Part shown: positions 29,594 through 38,838 of the stretch, in pieces
Layout of the letters: the number at the start of each line of letters is the position of its first letter
How positions within the stretch are numbered: the stretch's first letter is position 1
From: Bombiscardovia nodaiensis
Lineage (GTDB): Bacteria > Actinomycetota > Actinomycetes > Actinomycetales > Bifidobacteriaceae
Assembly: GCA_033127725.1 (NCBI GenBank)
Contig: AP026798.1
Coordinates: 1,302,001-1,366,000, forward strand
DNA length: 64,000 bases
Reading direction: 5' to 3'
Notes under the pieces: model-generated
Database searches by the model: none
What the model saw: the letters and a program-made list of their open reading frames with translations, nothing else
What the model was told of the DNA's origin: nothing
Made by a program: the position numbers and the translations under genes

Positions 29594-31969
29594 TCAGGTA
29601 TCAATTTTCGAGCGGTCGAAGTCGTCGGCGTTGTCCACAATGAACTGCTTGCGGGGCGGTACATCGTCTCCCATCAGCAGTGGGAAAATGCGAGAAGCCT
29701 CCTCGGCATCCTCCATGCGAATGCGGCGCAGCATACGGGTGCGCGGGTCCATGGTGGTGTCAGCCAGCTGGTCGGCATCCATCTCACCCAAGCCCTTGTA
29801 GCGCTGGATATCTTCGTTGTAGGCCATGCCCTGCCGCTTGAGCTCGGCGAGTTTGCCTTCCAACTCGTCATCCGAATACGTGTAGAGGAACTGCCCCTTG
29901 TGCTTGCCAGCCAAGGAAATCCGGTGTAAGGGGGGCACAGCCGCGTACACATGACCCTCCTCAATCAGCGGTCTCATGTAGCGGTAGAACAGCGTGAGCA
30001 GGAGGATGCGAATATGGGCTCCATCCACATCGGCATCAGTCATCATAATGACCTTGTTGTAGCGCGACTGGGTAATGTCAAAATTCGCACCCGAACCAGC
30101 GCCCACCACCTGAATGATGGAAGCACACTCCTTATTGCCCAAAATCTGCGAAATTGAGGCCTTCTGCACGTTCAAAATCTTGCCCCGAATAGGCAGCAGA
30201 GCCTGGAAGGCCGAGTTGCGCGCCGCCTTAGCCGTGCCCAGAGCCGAGTCACCCTCCACAATGAACAGCTCGGCCACATCGTCATTGCCGGGCATGCAGT
30301 CGGAGAGTTTGGCCGGCATGGAGGCCGACTCCAGGGCGTTCTTGCGGCGGGTCACTTCCTTGGTTTTGCGGGCCTGAACCCGGGCGTGCATCTCGCCCAC
30401 AATCTTTTCCAAGACCCGAGCCGCCTGGTCCTTAAAGCCGCGCTTGGAACCAGTAATCATGAGCCCGAACTGGTCATCGGTCATCGCCGAGACAATAGGC
30501 TTGACCTGGGCCGTGCCCAGCACATCCTTGGTCTGGCCTTGGAACTGGGGTTCAGCGATGCGCACGGTGACCACCGCGACCAGGCCGGCCATAATGTCGT
30601 CACGCTCAATCTTGGTGTGCGGGTCTTTCAGGTTGACCTTGAGCTTGCGGGCGTTGGCCTCCACCACCTTGCGCACCTGGCGGGTCATGGCATTCATAAA
30701 GCCGTCAACGTGCATACCGCCGCCGGGAGTGGCGACTACGTTGACGAAGGAACGAATGGTTGAATCGTAGTCATTGACCCAGCGCAGGGCTATGTCTACG
30801 CCGCACTTTCGAGCCACTTTTTGCGCGTGAAGTTCCCCATCATCTCCAACTTTTTGCGTCTCTTCCTCGTAAGTATCTTCGCCAGTGATATGCCAGATTT
30901 CACTGACCGGCTCACCCTGGGACAGATAGTCCACAAAATCGACTACGCCGCCGGTATGAAGGAACTCCTCCACCCGCTTATGCCCTTCGCTGTCCAGGTT
31001 GGCAATATTGACACTGGTCGTCATGTCTGCGCGGAGCTCTGGTGAGTCAGACTCGTCGCCATCTGGAGCGTCCTGGTCTAGGCTCTCGTCTTCGCTGCCC
31101 TGATCTTCAACGATTTGAGTCTGCCCATCAACTCCGGCGACCTCAGCCTCCTCAACCGGTGTGGCATCTTCTGGGAGCTGTAGTCCCATGCCCTCGTCTA
31201 CTTCTAGGAACTCGTCTTGGCTGCGGTCACCGGTCTGTTCAATGTGCTCGTCAACGACGGTGATTTTAAGACCCGGCACCAAGAAACTGGTCTGCCGCAC
31301 CCGGTCTATAAGCTGCTGGTAGCTAAAGGTCGCCGTTGTGTTGAAAATTTCGGGGTCAGCCCAGTAGCGGATTCGTGTGCCGGTGCGCTTGGCAGGCACC
31401 TTGCCCACGACGCGTAGTTGGGTCGGCTTACCCTTGCGGGTGCGTTTGAAAGGCGCGTCTGGAGAGGGTTTATCAGGGTCAACATCCGTGTAGACACCAG
31501 GATGACCCTGGTGAAATTCCATGCGGTAGGTTTGGCCCCCGCGGTCAACCTCTACATCGAGCCTGGAGCTCAGGGCGTTGACTACCGACGATCCCACGCC
31601 GTGCAGACCACCGACTGCCGTGTAGGAGTCGTTGCCAAACTTGGCACCGGCGTGCAGCTTAGTCAGAACCACTTCTACGCCAGACAGCCCAGTCTTCGGC
31701 TCAATATCCACCGGAATACCACGCCCGTTGTCGCACACTTCGATAGAGCCGTCGGCGTGTAAGATCACGCGAATGTCGTCACAGGCTCCTGCCAGAGCCT
31801 CATCGACCGAATTGTCGATAATCTCCCAAAGGCAGTGCATGAGTCCTTGACTGTCAGTGGTGCCAATGTACATGCCTGGACGCTTGCGTACTGCGTCCAA
31901 GCCCTCTAAAACGGTCAACGAATCGGCACTATACGCCTGTTCTGCCTGCTGTTTTCCTGCCCTTGCCAT
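29594..31969 (-). CDS. parE: DNA topoisomerase IV subunit B
   Basis: This 791-residue GHKL ATPase subunit pairs with ParC. The ATP site shows EIIDNSVDEALAG, DNGRGIPVD and GGLHGVGSSVVNALS; the Toprim domain shows VEGDSALGTAK and DADVDGAHI. An acidic stretch of roughly 60 residues (about 250-320, rich in Asp/Glu) interrupts the transducer domain and is not in standard GyrB or ParE proteins. GAGG sits just upstream of the ATG. The sigma factor gene ends 52 nt upstream on the same strand. GyrB is the alternative, but the pairing with parC in the window favours ParE. Confidence 0.88.
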   Translation of the reverse strand: MARAGKQQAEQAYSADSLTVLEGLDAVRKRPGMYIGTTDSQGLMHCLWEIIDNSVDEALAGACDDIRVILHADGSIEVCDNGRGIPVDIEPKTGLSGVEVVLTKLHAGAKFGNDSYTAVGGLHGVGSSVVNALSSRLDVEVDRGGQTYRMEFHQGHPGVYTDVDPDKPSPDAPFKRTRKGKPTQLRVVGKVPAKRTGTRIRYWADPEIFNTTATFSYQQLIDRVRQTSFLVPGLKITVVDEHIEQTGDRSQDEFLEVDEGMGLQLPEDATPVEEAEVAGVDGQTQIVEDQGSEDESLDQDAPDGDESDSPELRADMTTSVNIANLDSEGHKRVEEFLHTGGVVDFVDYLSQGEPVSEIWHITGEDTYEEETQKVGDDGELHAQKVARKCGVDIALRWVNDYDSTIRSFVNVVATPGGGMHVDGFMNAMTRQVRKVVEANARKLKVNLKDPHTKIERDDIMAGLVAVVTVRIAEPQFQGQTKDVLGTAQVKPIVSAMTDDQFGLMITGSKRGFKDQAARVLEKIVGEMHARVQARKTKEVTRRKNALESASMPAKLSDCMPGNDDVAELFIVEGDSALGTAKAARNSAFQALLPIRGKILNVQKASISQILGNKECASIIQVVGAGSGANFDITQSRYNKVIMMTDADVDGAHIRILLLTLFYRYMRPLIEEGHVYAAVPPLHRISLAGKHKGQFLYTYSDDELEGKLAELKRQGMAYNEDIQRYKGLGEMDADQLADTTMDPRTRMLRRIRMEDAEEASRIFPLLMGDDVPPRKQFIVDNADDFDRSKIDT

Positions 31970-32021
31970 AGTCCTCGCTGTTGCTCAAATGACCTGCTGT
32001 ACCCCTATTTGCCAGCAAGTC

Positions 32022-33434
32022 TCACTGGTCTAGGAAGTCTCTCAATGTCTGCGAGCGCGAAGGATGGCGCAACTTCGACATCGTCTTAGACTCAATCTGC
32101 CGGATGCGTTCACGGGTCACTCCATAGACCCGACCGATGTCGTCCAAGGTCTTGGGCTGACCATCTTCCAGGCCATAGCGCATCTTGATAACGCCAGCCT
32201 CGCGGGGGCTCAGGGTCTCCAACACTTGCTTGAACTGCTCCTGGAGCAGGGAGAAGGCCACGGCATCCGATGGAGCAATAGCATCGGTGTCTTCAATTAA
32301 ATCACCGAATTCAGAGTCGCCGTCCTCGCCCAAAGGCGTGTGCAAGGAGATGGGCTCACGGCCGTACTTCTGTACCTCCTGCACTTTTTCCACGGGCATG
32401 TCGAGCTCACGGGCCAGCTCGTCAGGAGTAGGCTCACGCCCCAAATCCTGGAGCATCTGCCGCTGTACGCGCGAGAGTTTGTTGATCACTTCCACCATGT
32501 GGACCGGCACGCGAATAGTGCGAGCCTGGTCAGCCATAGCACGAGTAATGGCCTGCCGGATCCACCAGGTGGCGTAGGTGGAGAACTTGTAACCCTTGAT
32601 ATAGTCAAACTTCTCCACTGCGCGGATGAGGCCTAAGTTACCTTCCTGAATCAAATCGAGGAAGAGCATACCACGGCCGGTATAGCGTTTGGCCAGGGAG
32701 ACCACCAGGCGCAAGTTAGCTTCCAGCAGGTGGTCCTTAGCCTTCTTGCCGTCATTTGCAGCCCACTTGAGTTCGCGCCGGCGCTTGAAGGGCATATCCT
32801 CGCCACTCGTGTCGAGCAAGTGCTGGGCATATAGGCCTGCCTCAATGCGTTCGGAGAGATCAACCTCCTGCTCAGCGTTCAGCAGGGAGACACGCCCGAT
32901 CTGCTTCAAGTAATCCTTAACAGGATCGGCCGTGGCGCCAGCAGTGACTACACGACGCTTGGGGTTACCAGAGGGAGTGATGTTCTCATCCTCGTCGGCA
33001 TCGGAGACCACGAAGGCACCCTTAACCCTGGCGGTGACTTCGCTCTCCTGGGGTTTCTCCTCTTCCTCGTCCTCTTCTTCTTCGGGCTCTTCTACTTCAC
33101 TGTCGTCCACATCGTCGTCGTCATCCAGGTCATCTACATCTGGCTCGTCCACATCCAGGTCGTCTAAGTCAATGTCGTCGTCGAGCATCTCGTCGTCGTC
33201 AGGCTTCTGGTCAAGCGCTTCAGGATCTGGCTGGCTGCTCTGCTTACTGGCCTTGCTCTCCTGAGATTCAGTGGACTTGGAGGCCGTTTCCTTCTTGCTC
33301 GCAGCCTTCTTACGGCCGCTGGCAGCGGTGCGCTGAGTGCCCTTAGATTTGGTGCTTTTGGCTGCTGGAGCTGGACTGGCCTGAGAGTCCCCCTGCTGCG
33401 TGCTCTTGTCAGACATTGTGTCCTTACTGGCCAA
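32022..33434 (-). CDS. sigA: Principal RNA polymerase sigma factor
   Basis: This 470-residue RpoD/HrdB-type sigma factor directs housekeeping transcription. Region 1.2 starts [16 protein letters not shown], region 2 includes [20 protein letters not shown] and [12 protein letters not shown], region 3 follows, and region 4.2 ends [19 protein letters not shown]. The first 165 residues are a Lys/Ala/Ser segment and then an extremely acidic Asp/Glu run, as in other actinobacterial HrdB proteins. The start is TTG 33434 with AGGAGG 6 nt upstream; ATG 33416 is possible with AAGGA. Confidence 0.95.
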   Translation of the reverse strand: MASKDTMSDKSTQQGDSQASPAPAAKSTKSKGTQRTAASGRKKAASKKETASKSTESQESKASKQSSQPDPEALDQKPDDDEMLDDDIDLDDLDVDEPDVDDLDDDDDVDDSEVEEPEEEEDEEEEKPQESEVTARVKGAFVVSDADEDENITPSGNPKRRVVTAGATADPVKDYLKQIGRVSLLNAEQEVDLSERIEAGLYAQHLLDTSGEDMPFKRRRELKWAANDGKKAKDHLLEANLRLVVSLAKRYTGRGMLFLDLIQEGNLGLIRAVEKFDYIKGYKFSTYATWWIRQAITRAMADQARTIRVPVHMVEVINKLSRVQRQMLQDLGREPTPDELARELDMPVEKVQEVQKYGREPISLHTPLGEDGDSEFGDLIEDTDAIAPSDAVAFSLLQEQFKQVLETLSPREAGVIKMRYGLEDGQPKTLDDIGRVYGVTRERIRQIESKTMSKLRHPSRSQTLRDFLDQ

Positions 33435-33539
33435 CTTGATCCTCCTGAAATTCCCGCCCAGCCTACGCTTAGCATTCTAGGCGCACTTATGGCAAGGGCA
33501 AATCGCCAACTAATACAGTGAACCATTCCAACCGGACTA

Positions 33540-34280
33540 TTATTCCCGATTCCCCGAAAAAGTAGTTGGCTCTTCCCCTCCTTGCATCCAAGCTGGGCGC
33601 ACAGGCCTTCGAGAGGCGACGAGCATAATCGAAGCCAACGTGCAGTGCGCATCATAGCGCAGAGCCTCCTGGGCGTAATCTCGGCTCTGCGGCTGCCCCA
33701 GCCACCAGTACACATAGCTCATCACAGCCAGGGGTTGCGCATGATAGTCCTTCGGCAGGCAGGCAACCATATGCTCCAACATCTCGATTCCTGCCCTACA
33801 GCGAGCGCGGTCCGGCTGAGCATTAGGGTCAGTAAAGGCGGCATCCAGAGCCTGGCAAGTCAAGCGCAGGCTGCTATCCTGATGGGGCTGAGCGCACAAG
33901 CTGTAGATGGTGTCGTACTTGGCCTGAGACTGCTGGCAGACCATGGATACGATGAGCGCATCACGGATGGAGAGCGTCTCCCGCATAGCAATACCGATAG
34001 CCTGCACTGCCTCCATGTCAAGCACCGCTTGGCCTGAGGAGCTCCCGCCAAGTCCATCCATCCACGCCCGAAGCGGCTGCCGCATCCACGCCCCATCCGC
34101 TTCCTCTACTCCCAGCTGGCGGCGCTGAGTCCGATACGTCTCCAGGAGCCTCTTCATCTGCTGGCGCACTTGCTCGTCCGCATGATCGCTGCTGTGAGTA
34201 CTGCCCTGCCCTCCAGTTCGTTCACTCTGGTGTTCACGCTTGCCCTTGTCGGCCCCTGCCCCATCGGTATTGGTATTCAT
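33540..34280 (-). CDS. DUF4192 family protein
   Basis: This 246-residue protein matches the actinobacterial DUF4192 family; its conserved part reads MSYVYWWLGQPQSRDYAQEALRYDAHCTLA near the C-terminus. The N-terminus (about 1-45) is polar and probably disordered. No catalytic motif is seen and the function is not known. Start ATG 34280 has AAAGGGTGAGG upstream. The frame stays open further up to 34571, but that part overlaps the divergent prenyl synthase gene and is not real. Its promoter region shares a 17-nt motif with recA. Confidence 0.8.
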   Translation of the reverse strand: MNTNTDGAGADKGKREHQSERTGGQGSTHSSDHADEQVRQQMKRLLETYRTQRRQLGVEEADGAWMRQPLRAWMDGLGGSSSGQAVLDMEAVQAIGIAMRETLSIRDALIVSMVCQQSQAKYDTIYSLCAQPHQDSSLRLTCQALDAAFTDPNAQPDRARCRAGIEMLEHMVACLPKDYHAQPLAVMSYVYWWLGQPQSRDYAQEALRYDAHCTLASIMLVASRRPVRPAWMQGGEEPTTFSGNRE

Positions 34281-34372
34281 CAACCTCACCCTTTCTGGTG
34301 TCTGCTTGTACTGGTTTCCCCGGCTGCTTTCCAGCTTGGCACAGGTGGGGTGCGCATAGAAAGCTGTACAGA

Positions 34373-34389
34373 CAATGTGGTCGAATGTG
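34373..34389. promoter_or_regulatory. 17-nt motif shared with the recA promoter region
   Basis: CAATGTGGTCGAATGTG lies about 95 nt upstream of the DUF4192 start. The same sequence with one change (T to C) is at 46524-46540, about 77 nt upstream of recA, in the same orientation relative to both genes. It could be a promoter element or a binding site for a damage-response regulator; this is inference. Confidence 0.4.
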
Positions 34390-34442
34390 GCTGAGCCCTC
34401 GTATGAAGCGAAAAGTGCACCCATTTTGTTAGGCTCGTGCCT

Positions 34443-35570
34443 ATGGCTGACGAACACATGGTGAGCATTATTGAAGAGCGCATGGACCGCCTGCTGGGCG
34501 AATATCTGGACCAGTGGTCGGGGGCGAGCGCCGGTCTGCCAGACCAGCTCGTAAGGGCTGTCAGCCAGCAAGCGCGGGCCTCCAACCAGGGCGGCAAACG
34601 CCTGCGAGCCCAGCTCCTCATCGCCAGCTACTCAGCAGCTTGCACACGGTCAGTATCGAGCCAACCACCTGCAGTGCCGGTGCCCGACGATGTGCTCGAC
34701 TTAGCCTGCGCGCTTGAGCTCTTCCAAACCGCTGCCCTGGTTCACGACGACATCATCGATGCTGCCAGCCAGCGCCGGGGTCAACCTTCCGCATATGTAG
34801 CCTTAAGCGCTCGTCTGGCTGAACTCAGCGGCCAGCCGATAGATGACAGCATAGAAGGGGGGCAGGCCCTGGGCATCCTCCTGGGAGACATACTCGCGGC
34901 GGCCGCCACTGCTACAGCCAGTCGAGCCTGTGAGCTCCTGCCTCAAGCCAGCTCTATCCGTCAGGCTTTCCTCGACATGGAAGGAGCGGTGGACTTTGGC
35001 CAAGTGCTCGACCTCGCCATGGAGTCCATGGATATGAACGATACTCAGGCTCTAACAGCGGCATCCTGGCAGACCATGGTAAAAAAGACAGCTTCTTACA
35101 CCTGCATCGCCCCCCTGGAACTGGGCTGGTTAGCCGCTGGCGTGAGCGCGAATGTGGCCCACAACACGGCCCTTGCAGCCGGCACCGACCTTGGGGTGGC
35201 CTACCAGCTGCACGACGATCTGATTGACATCACTGCGCAAGGCGGCAGCTCCGGCAAACCGGTGGGCGGAGACATCCGAGAGGGCAAGCGCACCTGGTTG
35301 CTGGCCCAAGCGCTCAACCTGTCCTGCGCCAACCAGCGGCAGGAGATCATCAGCTACTACCAATCTGCCCAGCGCGATACAAACGCAGTAGAGGCTGTCA
35401 GTCGCATATTTGCTGACTGCGGGGCTCTCGATGCCACCCGTCAGCGCATTGGCCAGTTGCGTTCCAGTGGCGGCCGCCAGTTGCAAGAGGCCTGCCAGCA
35501 ATTGGGTGTCAGCCAGGCAGGCGCTGAACTGCTCGACCAGGCCTTAGTCCAGCTCCTGCCCATGGACTGA
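34443..35570 (+). CDS. Polyprenyl diphosphate synthase (GGPP synthase type)
   Basis: This 375-residue all-helical prenyltransferase condenses isopentenyl diphosphate onto an allylic primer. The first aspartate-rich motif is DDIID near residue 101 (VHDDIIDAASQRRG) and the second DDLID near residue 258 (LHDDLIDITAQGG). The GGKRLRAQLL segment binds the diphosphate. Chain length cannot be read with certainty; geranylgeranyl is usual for this neighbourhood. ATG 34443 has AGG upstream; a GTG at 34437 adds two residues. The PASTA kinase follows 146 nt downstream. Confidence 0.9.
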   Translation: MADEHMVSIIEERMDRLLGEYLDQWSGASAGLPDQLVRAVSQQARASNQGGKRLRAQLLIASYSAACTRSVSSQPPAVPVPDDVLDLACALELFQTAALVHDDIIDAASQRRGQPSAYVALSARLAELSGQPIDDSIEGGQALGILLGDILAAAATATASRACELLPQASSIRQAFLDMEGAVDFGQVLDLAMESMDMNDTQALTAASWQTMVKKTASYTCIAPLELGWLAAGVSANVAHNTALAAGTDLGVAYQLHDDLIDITAQGGSSGKPVGGDIREGKRTWLLAQALNLSCANQRQEIISYYQSAQRDTNAVEAVSRIFADCGALDATRQRIGQLRSSGGRQLQEACQQLGVSQAGAELLDQALVQLLPMD

Positions 35571-35716
35571 GGGCAGTCAATTGCCCTGCTCAGGCTGTAG
35601 CATAGGAGGGTATGTCGGCCAGCCGCTCAACTGACTGGCAGGCGAGGGGTGGATTTTTCGCCAAGAAAATGAGCACATCACTGCAACAGTAATGGGAAAG
35701 GCCCTACGATACGACT

Positions 35717-37918
35717 ATGAGTCAAGCGGCACCGGCGAGCGAAGAACGGACAATTGAGGGCCGATATCGCGTCATCAGCAAAATCGCCGAGGGCGGTATG
35801 GCCACAGTCTATGAAGCCATAGACGAGCGCCTTGAGCGCCATGTGGCCATTAAAATCATGCATACTCAGCTGGCCCAAGGCCCCCACCGGGCGCAGTTCG
35901 AAGAACGGTTCCGCCGGGAAGCCCGGTCGGCAGCAGCCATCGCCAACCCCCACATCGTTCAGGTCTACGACACCGGTCAGGTGGACGGCTTGGACTTTTT
36001 GGTCATGGAGTACGTGCATGGCGTGAACCTGCGCCACGAGATGAACGAACAAGGCACCTTTAGCGTCCAAGAGACCCTGCGCATCACCTCAGAAGTGCTT
36101 GACGGCCTGGCTTCGGCTCACGCTGCCGGCGTCATTCATCGGGACATCAAGCCTGAAAATATCCTTATCAATGACCGCGGGCACGTAGAAATCACCGATT
36201 TTGGTCTGGCCCGTGTCGCTTCCCAGGCCACGCTCTCCTCCACAGGTATGCTGCTGGGCACGGCCGCCTACCTGCCCCCCGAGACGATTGAAGACAATCA
36301 GGCCACCCCCCAAGGCGACCTGTACGCCGTCGGCATTGTGGCCTACGAAATGCTCTCCGGTTCGGTGCCATTCGTCTCAGACAACCCTGTGACTGTTGTC
36401 TTTAAGCACGTTCACGAGGATGTGCCAGCTCTGAGCAGCGTCTGTCCAGGCGTCCCTGATGCAGTCAGCGACTTTATTGACCATCTGCTGGCAAGGAGCG
36501 TCCAAGCCCGGCCTGAAGACGCGGCAGCAGCCCTACGTCTGATGAAGGAGCAGCTGGCAGACTTAAGTAGGGCCGATCTGAGCTTCCGCCAATCGCCCTC
36601 ATCCGACGAGCAAACCCCCCGTAAACCCACGCTTGTGGCTGCCCGACCTCGGCCAGCTCAAGCCCCCAGCGCATCCCAAGCGCAAGACTCAGCCCCCGCC
36701 TCCGACTTGTTTGAAGCAACAGAACCAGAAAACGACCAAGAGTCCCAGAGCGATCAGGAGGTGGACAGCAGCCAGCAGGAGACGCTGAACTTGTCGGCTG
36801 CTCCCCCAGAGGCGCCAAGAGTCTCCTCACCTGCCGCCACCCGGACCCTGCCTGCCTTAGAGGACTTCGCACCCGACGAAGTCACCGAGCCTATGGCCGC
36901 TGTCGAACAGCTGGGACGCATGGACCAAGAGCGGCCCCATCGCTGGAAAAAGCGCCTCCTGGTCGCTCTCTTGCTCCTGGTCGTTCTGCTGGCTGCAGCG
37001 GGTTCAGGCGGAGCCTGGTGGTACTACCGTGGACCTGGTTCCTACTGGAAACTCCCCCGCCCCGGTGATGTCTCCTGCTCAGCCAATCAGGCTTGCCAGA
37101 TCTCAGGGGCCAATTTCGCCCGCTATGAAAAGACGCTCAAGGTTGCCGGTATCCCCTATCGGACGAGCCACTCTTACAGCGACACCGTGCCAGAAGGGCA
37201 TATTATTGCTGCCCGTCCCGGGCAAGTAGATGCCCGGATCAGCAAGCGCGGAGAGCCGGTGAGCATTGAGGTCTCCCGCGGTGTGCAGATGGCCACGATT
37301 CCCGCCGACCTCTTGAACCCGGCCTCGCCCGCAGGCGCTCACCCCCTTGAAGCCCTCAAACAGGCTGGTTTCAGCAATGTTGCCCACACGCCGGAGCAGG
37401 ACCAGTACTCCATGGACGTGCCCGAAGGTGCAGCCCTGAGCGTCACTCCGCAAGCTGGCAGCACTATTAAACACAACGACACCATCACTGTGACCCTCTC
37501 CAAGGGCAAAAAACCAGTCGAAATGCCTACTGTGATTGGCAAGAGCCAAGATGAGGCCAGCACATCTCTACAAAACCTCCAGCTCAAGGCCAGCTTCCAG
37601 GAAAACTGGTCAGATACAGTGCCAGCTGGGCAGGTCATGGCTGCCTCCCACAAGGCTGGCGATCAGCTGCACTGGGGAGACGCAGTCACCCTGACCGTCT
37701 CCAAGGGGCCGCAGATGGTCACCATCCCCGACCTGCGCGGCAAGAATGAGGACGAAGCCTCGAAAACCTTGAAAGACCTGGGCTTGGACGTGAAAATCTC
37801 AGCTCCCCTGGGCGACCTTTCGCACACCGTGCGTCTGCAGAGCCCCGGACCCGGCCAGCAGGTGCGTTTGCACGGGGAGGACGGCAAACCCACTGTCATC
37901 ACGCTGACAGTCGTATAA
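35717..37918 (+). CDS. pknB: PASTA-domain serine/threonine protein kinase
   Basis: This 733-residue PknB/Stk-type kinase senses cell-wall material and phosphorylates division and envelope proteins. The kinase domain (about 20-275) has the glycine loop IAEGGMATVYE, the lysine in VAIKIMH, HRDIKPEN near 141 and the DFG triplet (TDFGLARV). A Pro/Ser/Glu linker leads to one membrane segment at about 411-433 (LLVALLLLVVLLAAAGSGGA). Four PASTA-like repeats follow outside the membrane, with endings such as ITVTLSKGKKP and VTLTVSKGPQ. All kinase residues look intact. Confidence 0.95.
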   Translation: MSQAAPASEERTIEGRYRVISKIAEGGMATVYEAIDERLERHVAIKIMHTQLAQGPHRAQFEERFRREARSAAAIANPHIVQVYDTGQVDGLDFLVMEYVHGVNLRHEMNEQGTFSVQETLRITSEVLDGLASAHAAGVIHRDIKPENILINDRGHVEITDFGLARVASQATLSSTGMLLGTAAYLPPETIEDNQATPQGDLYAVGIVAYEMLSGSVPFVSDNPVTVVFKHVHEDVPALSSVCPGVPDAVSDFIDHLLARSVQARPEDAAAALRLMKEQLADLSRADLSFRQSPSSDEQTPRKPTLVAARPRPAQAPSASQAQDSAPASDLFEATEPENDQESQSDQEVDSSQQETLNLSAAPPEAPRVSSPAATRTLPALEDFAPDEVTEPMAAVEQLGRMDQERPHRWKKRLLVALLLLVVLLAAAGSGGAWWYYRGPGSYWKLPRPGDVSCSANQACQISGANFARYEKTLKVAGIPYRTSHSYSDTVPEGHIIAARPGQVDARISKRGEPVSIEVSRGVQMATIPADLLNPASPAGAHPLEALKQAGFSNVAHTPEQDQYSMDVPEGAALSVTPQAGSTIKHNDTITVTLSKGKKPVEMPTVIGKSQDEASTSLQNLQLKASFQENWSDTVPAGQVMAASHKAGDQLHWGDAVTLTVSKGPQMVTIPDLRGKNEDEASKTLKDLGLDVKISAPLGDLSHTVRLQSPGPGQQVRLHGEDGKPTVITLTVV

Positions 37919-38084
37919 TCCGCACCGACACGGCTCGCAGGAGGCCAGTTGGCGCTCTGTCCCGTGCCTGTCACACCGCAGGGCAGCGAATCCAACCGCT
38001 GAACTGTGCCAGAAACGCTCCTAATCCTATAGGCGCAGCCTAGCACTGCCGTGCGTATCGGACGTTCAAAACCGGACGGCCCAC
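37919..38084. other. Intergenic region between the converging pknB and plsC-type genes
   Basis: About 165 bases with no convincing gene, tRNA or strong terminator. Only weak, imperfect pairing is visible between segments near 37925 and 37965. Confidence 0.5.
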
Positions 38085-38773
38085 CTACTTGCCAGCCGCG
38101 CTCGCGGTCCTCTTTTTGACCACTTGCGCGTACATATCCAGGTATTCCTGGCCACTGAGCTTGTCTATCTCCCGCATAATACGGTCGGTCAGTTGGCGAA
38201 TTTCCTCGTGGGTTATCTCATTGACGGGCTCTTTGCGCACCAGAATCGGCTCGCCGTACACCACTTTCGTGTGCCCCCTACTGGGCAGTGCCCTACCAGG
38301 ACGCTGAAGCTCCCGGGTACCGATGAGAGCGGCAGGTACGACGGGGCTTCCGGTTTCGAACGCCAGCCGGGCCACCCCCGTATGCCCCGGTAGAGACGGC
38401 CATCAGGGCTGCGGGTCCCCTCCGGATGGATGCCGAACACATGCCCCTGGTCAAGGATTTCGCGCGCAGTTTCCAGAGCGCCCAAGGACTTGGACCCGCC
38501 GGAGCGATCGACAGGGAAAACGCCGACCGAAGTAAACCACCACTTTTTGAAGCGTCCTTTCAGGCCCTTCCCAGTGAAATATTCATCTTTGGCCATAAAG
38601 TGAATCATCCGCGGGCAGGTCAGGGGCAACAGTCCGTCGTCGATGACGGCTAAGTGGTTAGAAGCTATGATCACAGGCCCAGTTTGTGGAATATGCTGTG
38701 TGCCCTCAACGCTGGGATGGAACCAAACGCGCGCCAGAGGTCCCAAGAGTTTGACGAAGAACCAATAATGCAC
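38085..38773 (-). pseudogene. plsC: Lysophospholipid (1-acylglycerol-3-phosphate) acyltransferase, split by a frameshift
   Basis: Two overlapping frames together encode one PlsC-type enzyme, which makes phosphatidic acid at the membrane. The N-terminal frame starts at GTG 38773 behind AGGGAGG and carries the catalytic SNHLAVID (H-x4-D) and PEGTRS. It runs correctly to DGRLYRG near 38385, then changes to unrelated sequence. The other frame resumes at once with ARLAFETGSPVVPAALIG and ends at 38085. The total of 689 nt needs one extra base to give 229 residues. The fault lies in the GGGGCATACGGGGG tract (about 38375-38388), where GGGGCC is expected. It may be a real mutation or a sequencing error. 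Confidence 0.88.
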
Positions 38774-38838
38774 AAATCCTCCCTTTGTAGCGTCTTGGTG
38801 ACTGGAAAATGACGCACATCACCATTATTCTTGAGTCT

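Noticed and set aside
34281..34571. N-terminal extension of the DUF4192 frame
   Set aside because: It overlaps the divergent prenyl synthase gene, and a good Shine-Dalgarno sits just before ATG 34280.
37919..38084. Possible tRNA or small RNA after pknB
   Set aside because: No cloverleaf or T-loop consensus could be placed on either strand and pairing is weak.
38213..38306. End of the N-terminal plsC frame after the shift
   Set aside because: The residues past about 38385 in that frame are out-of-frame translation of the same gene, not a different C-terminus.
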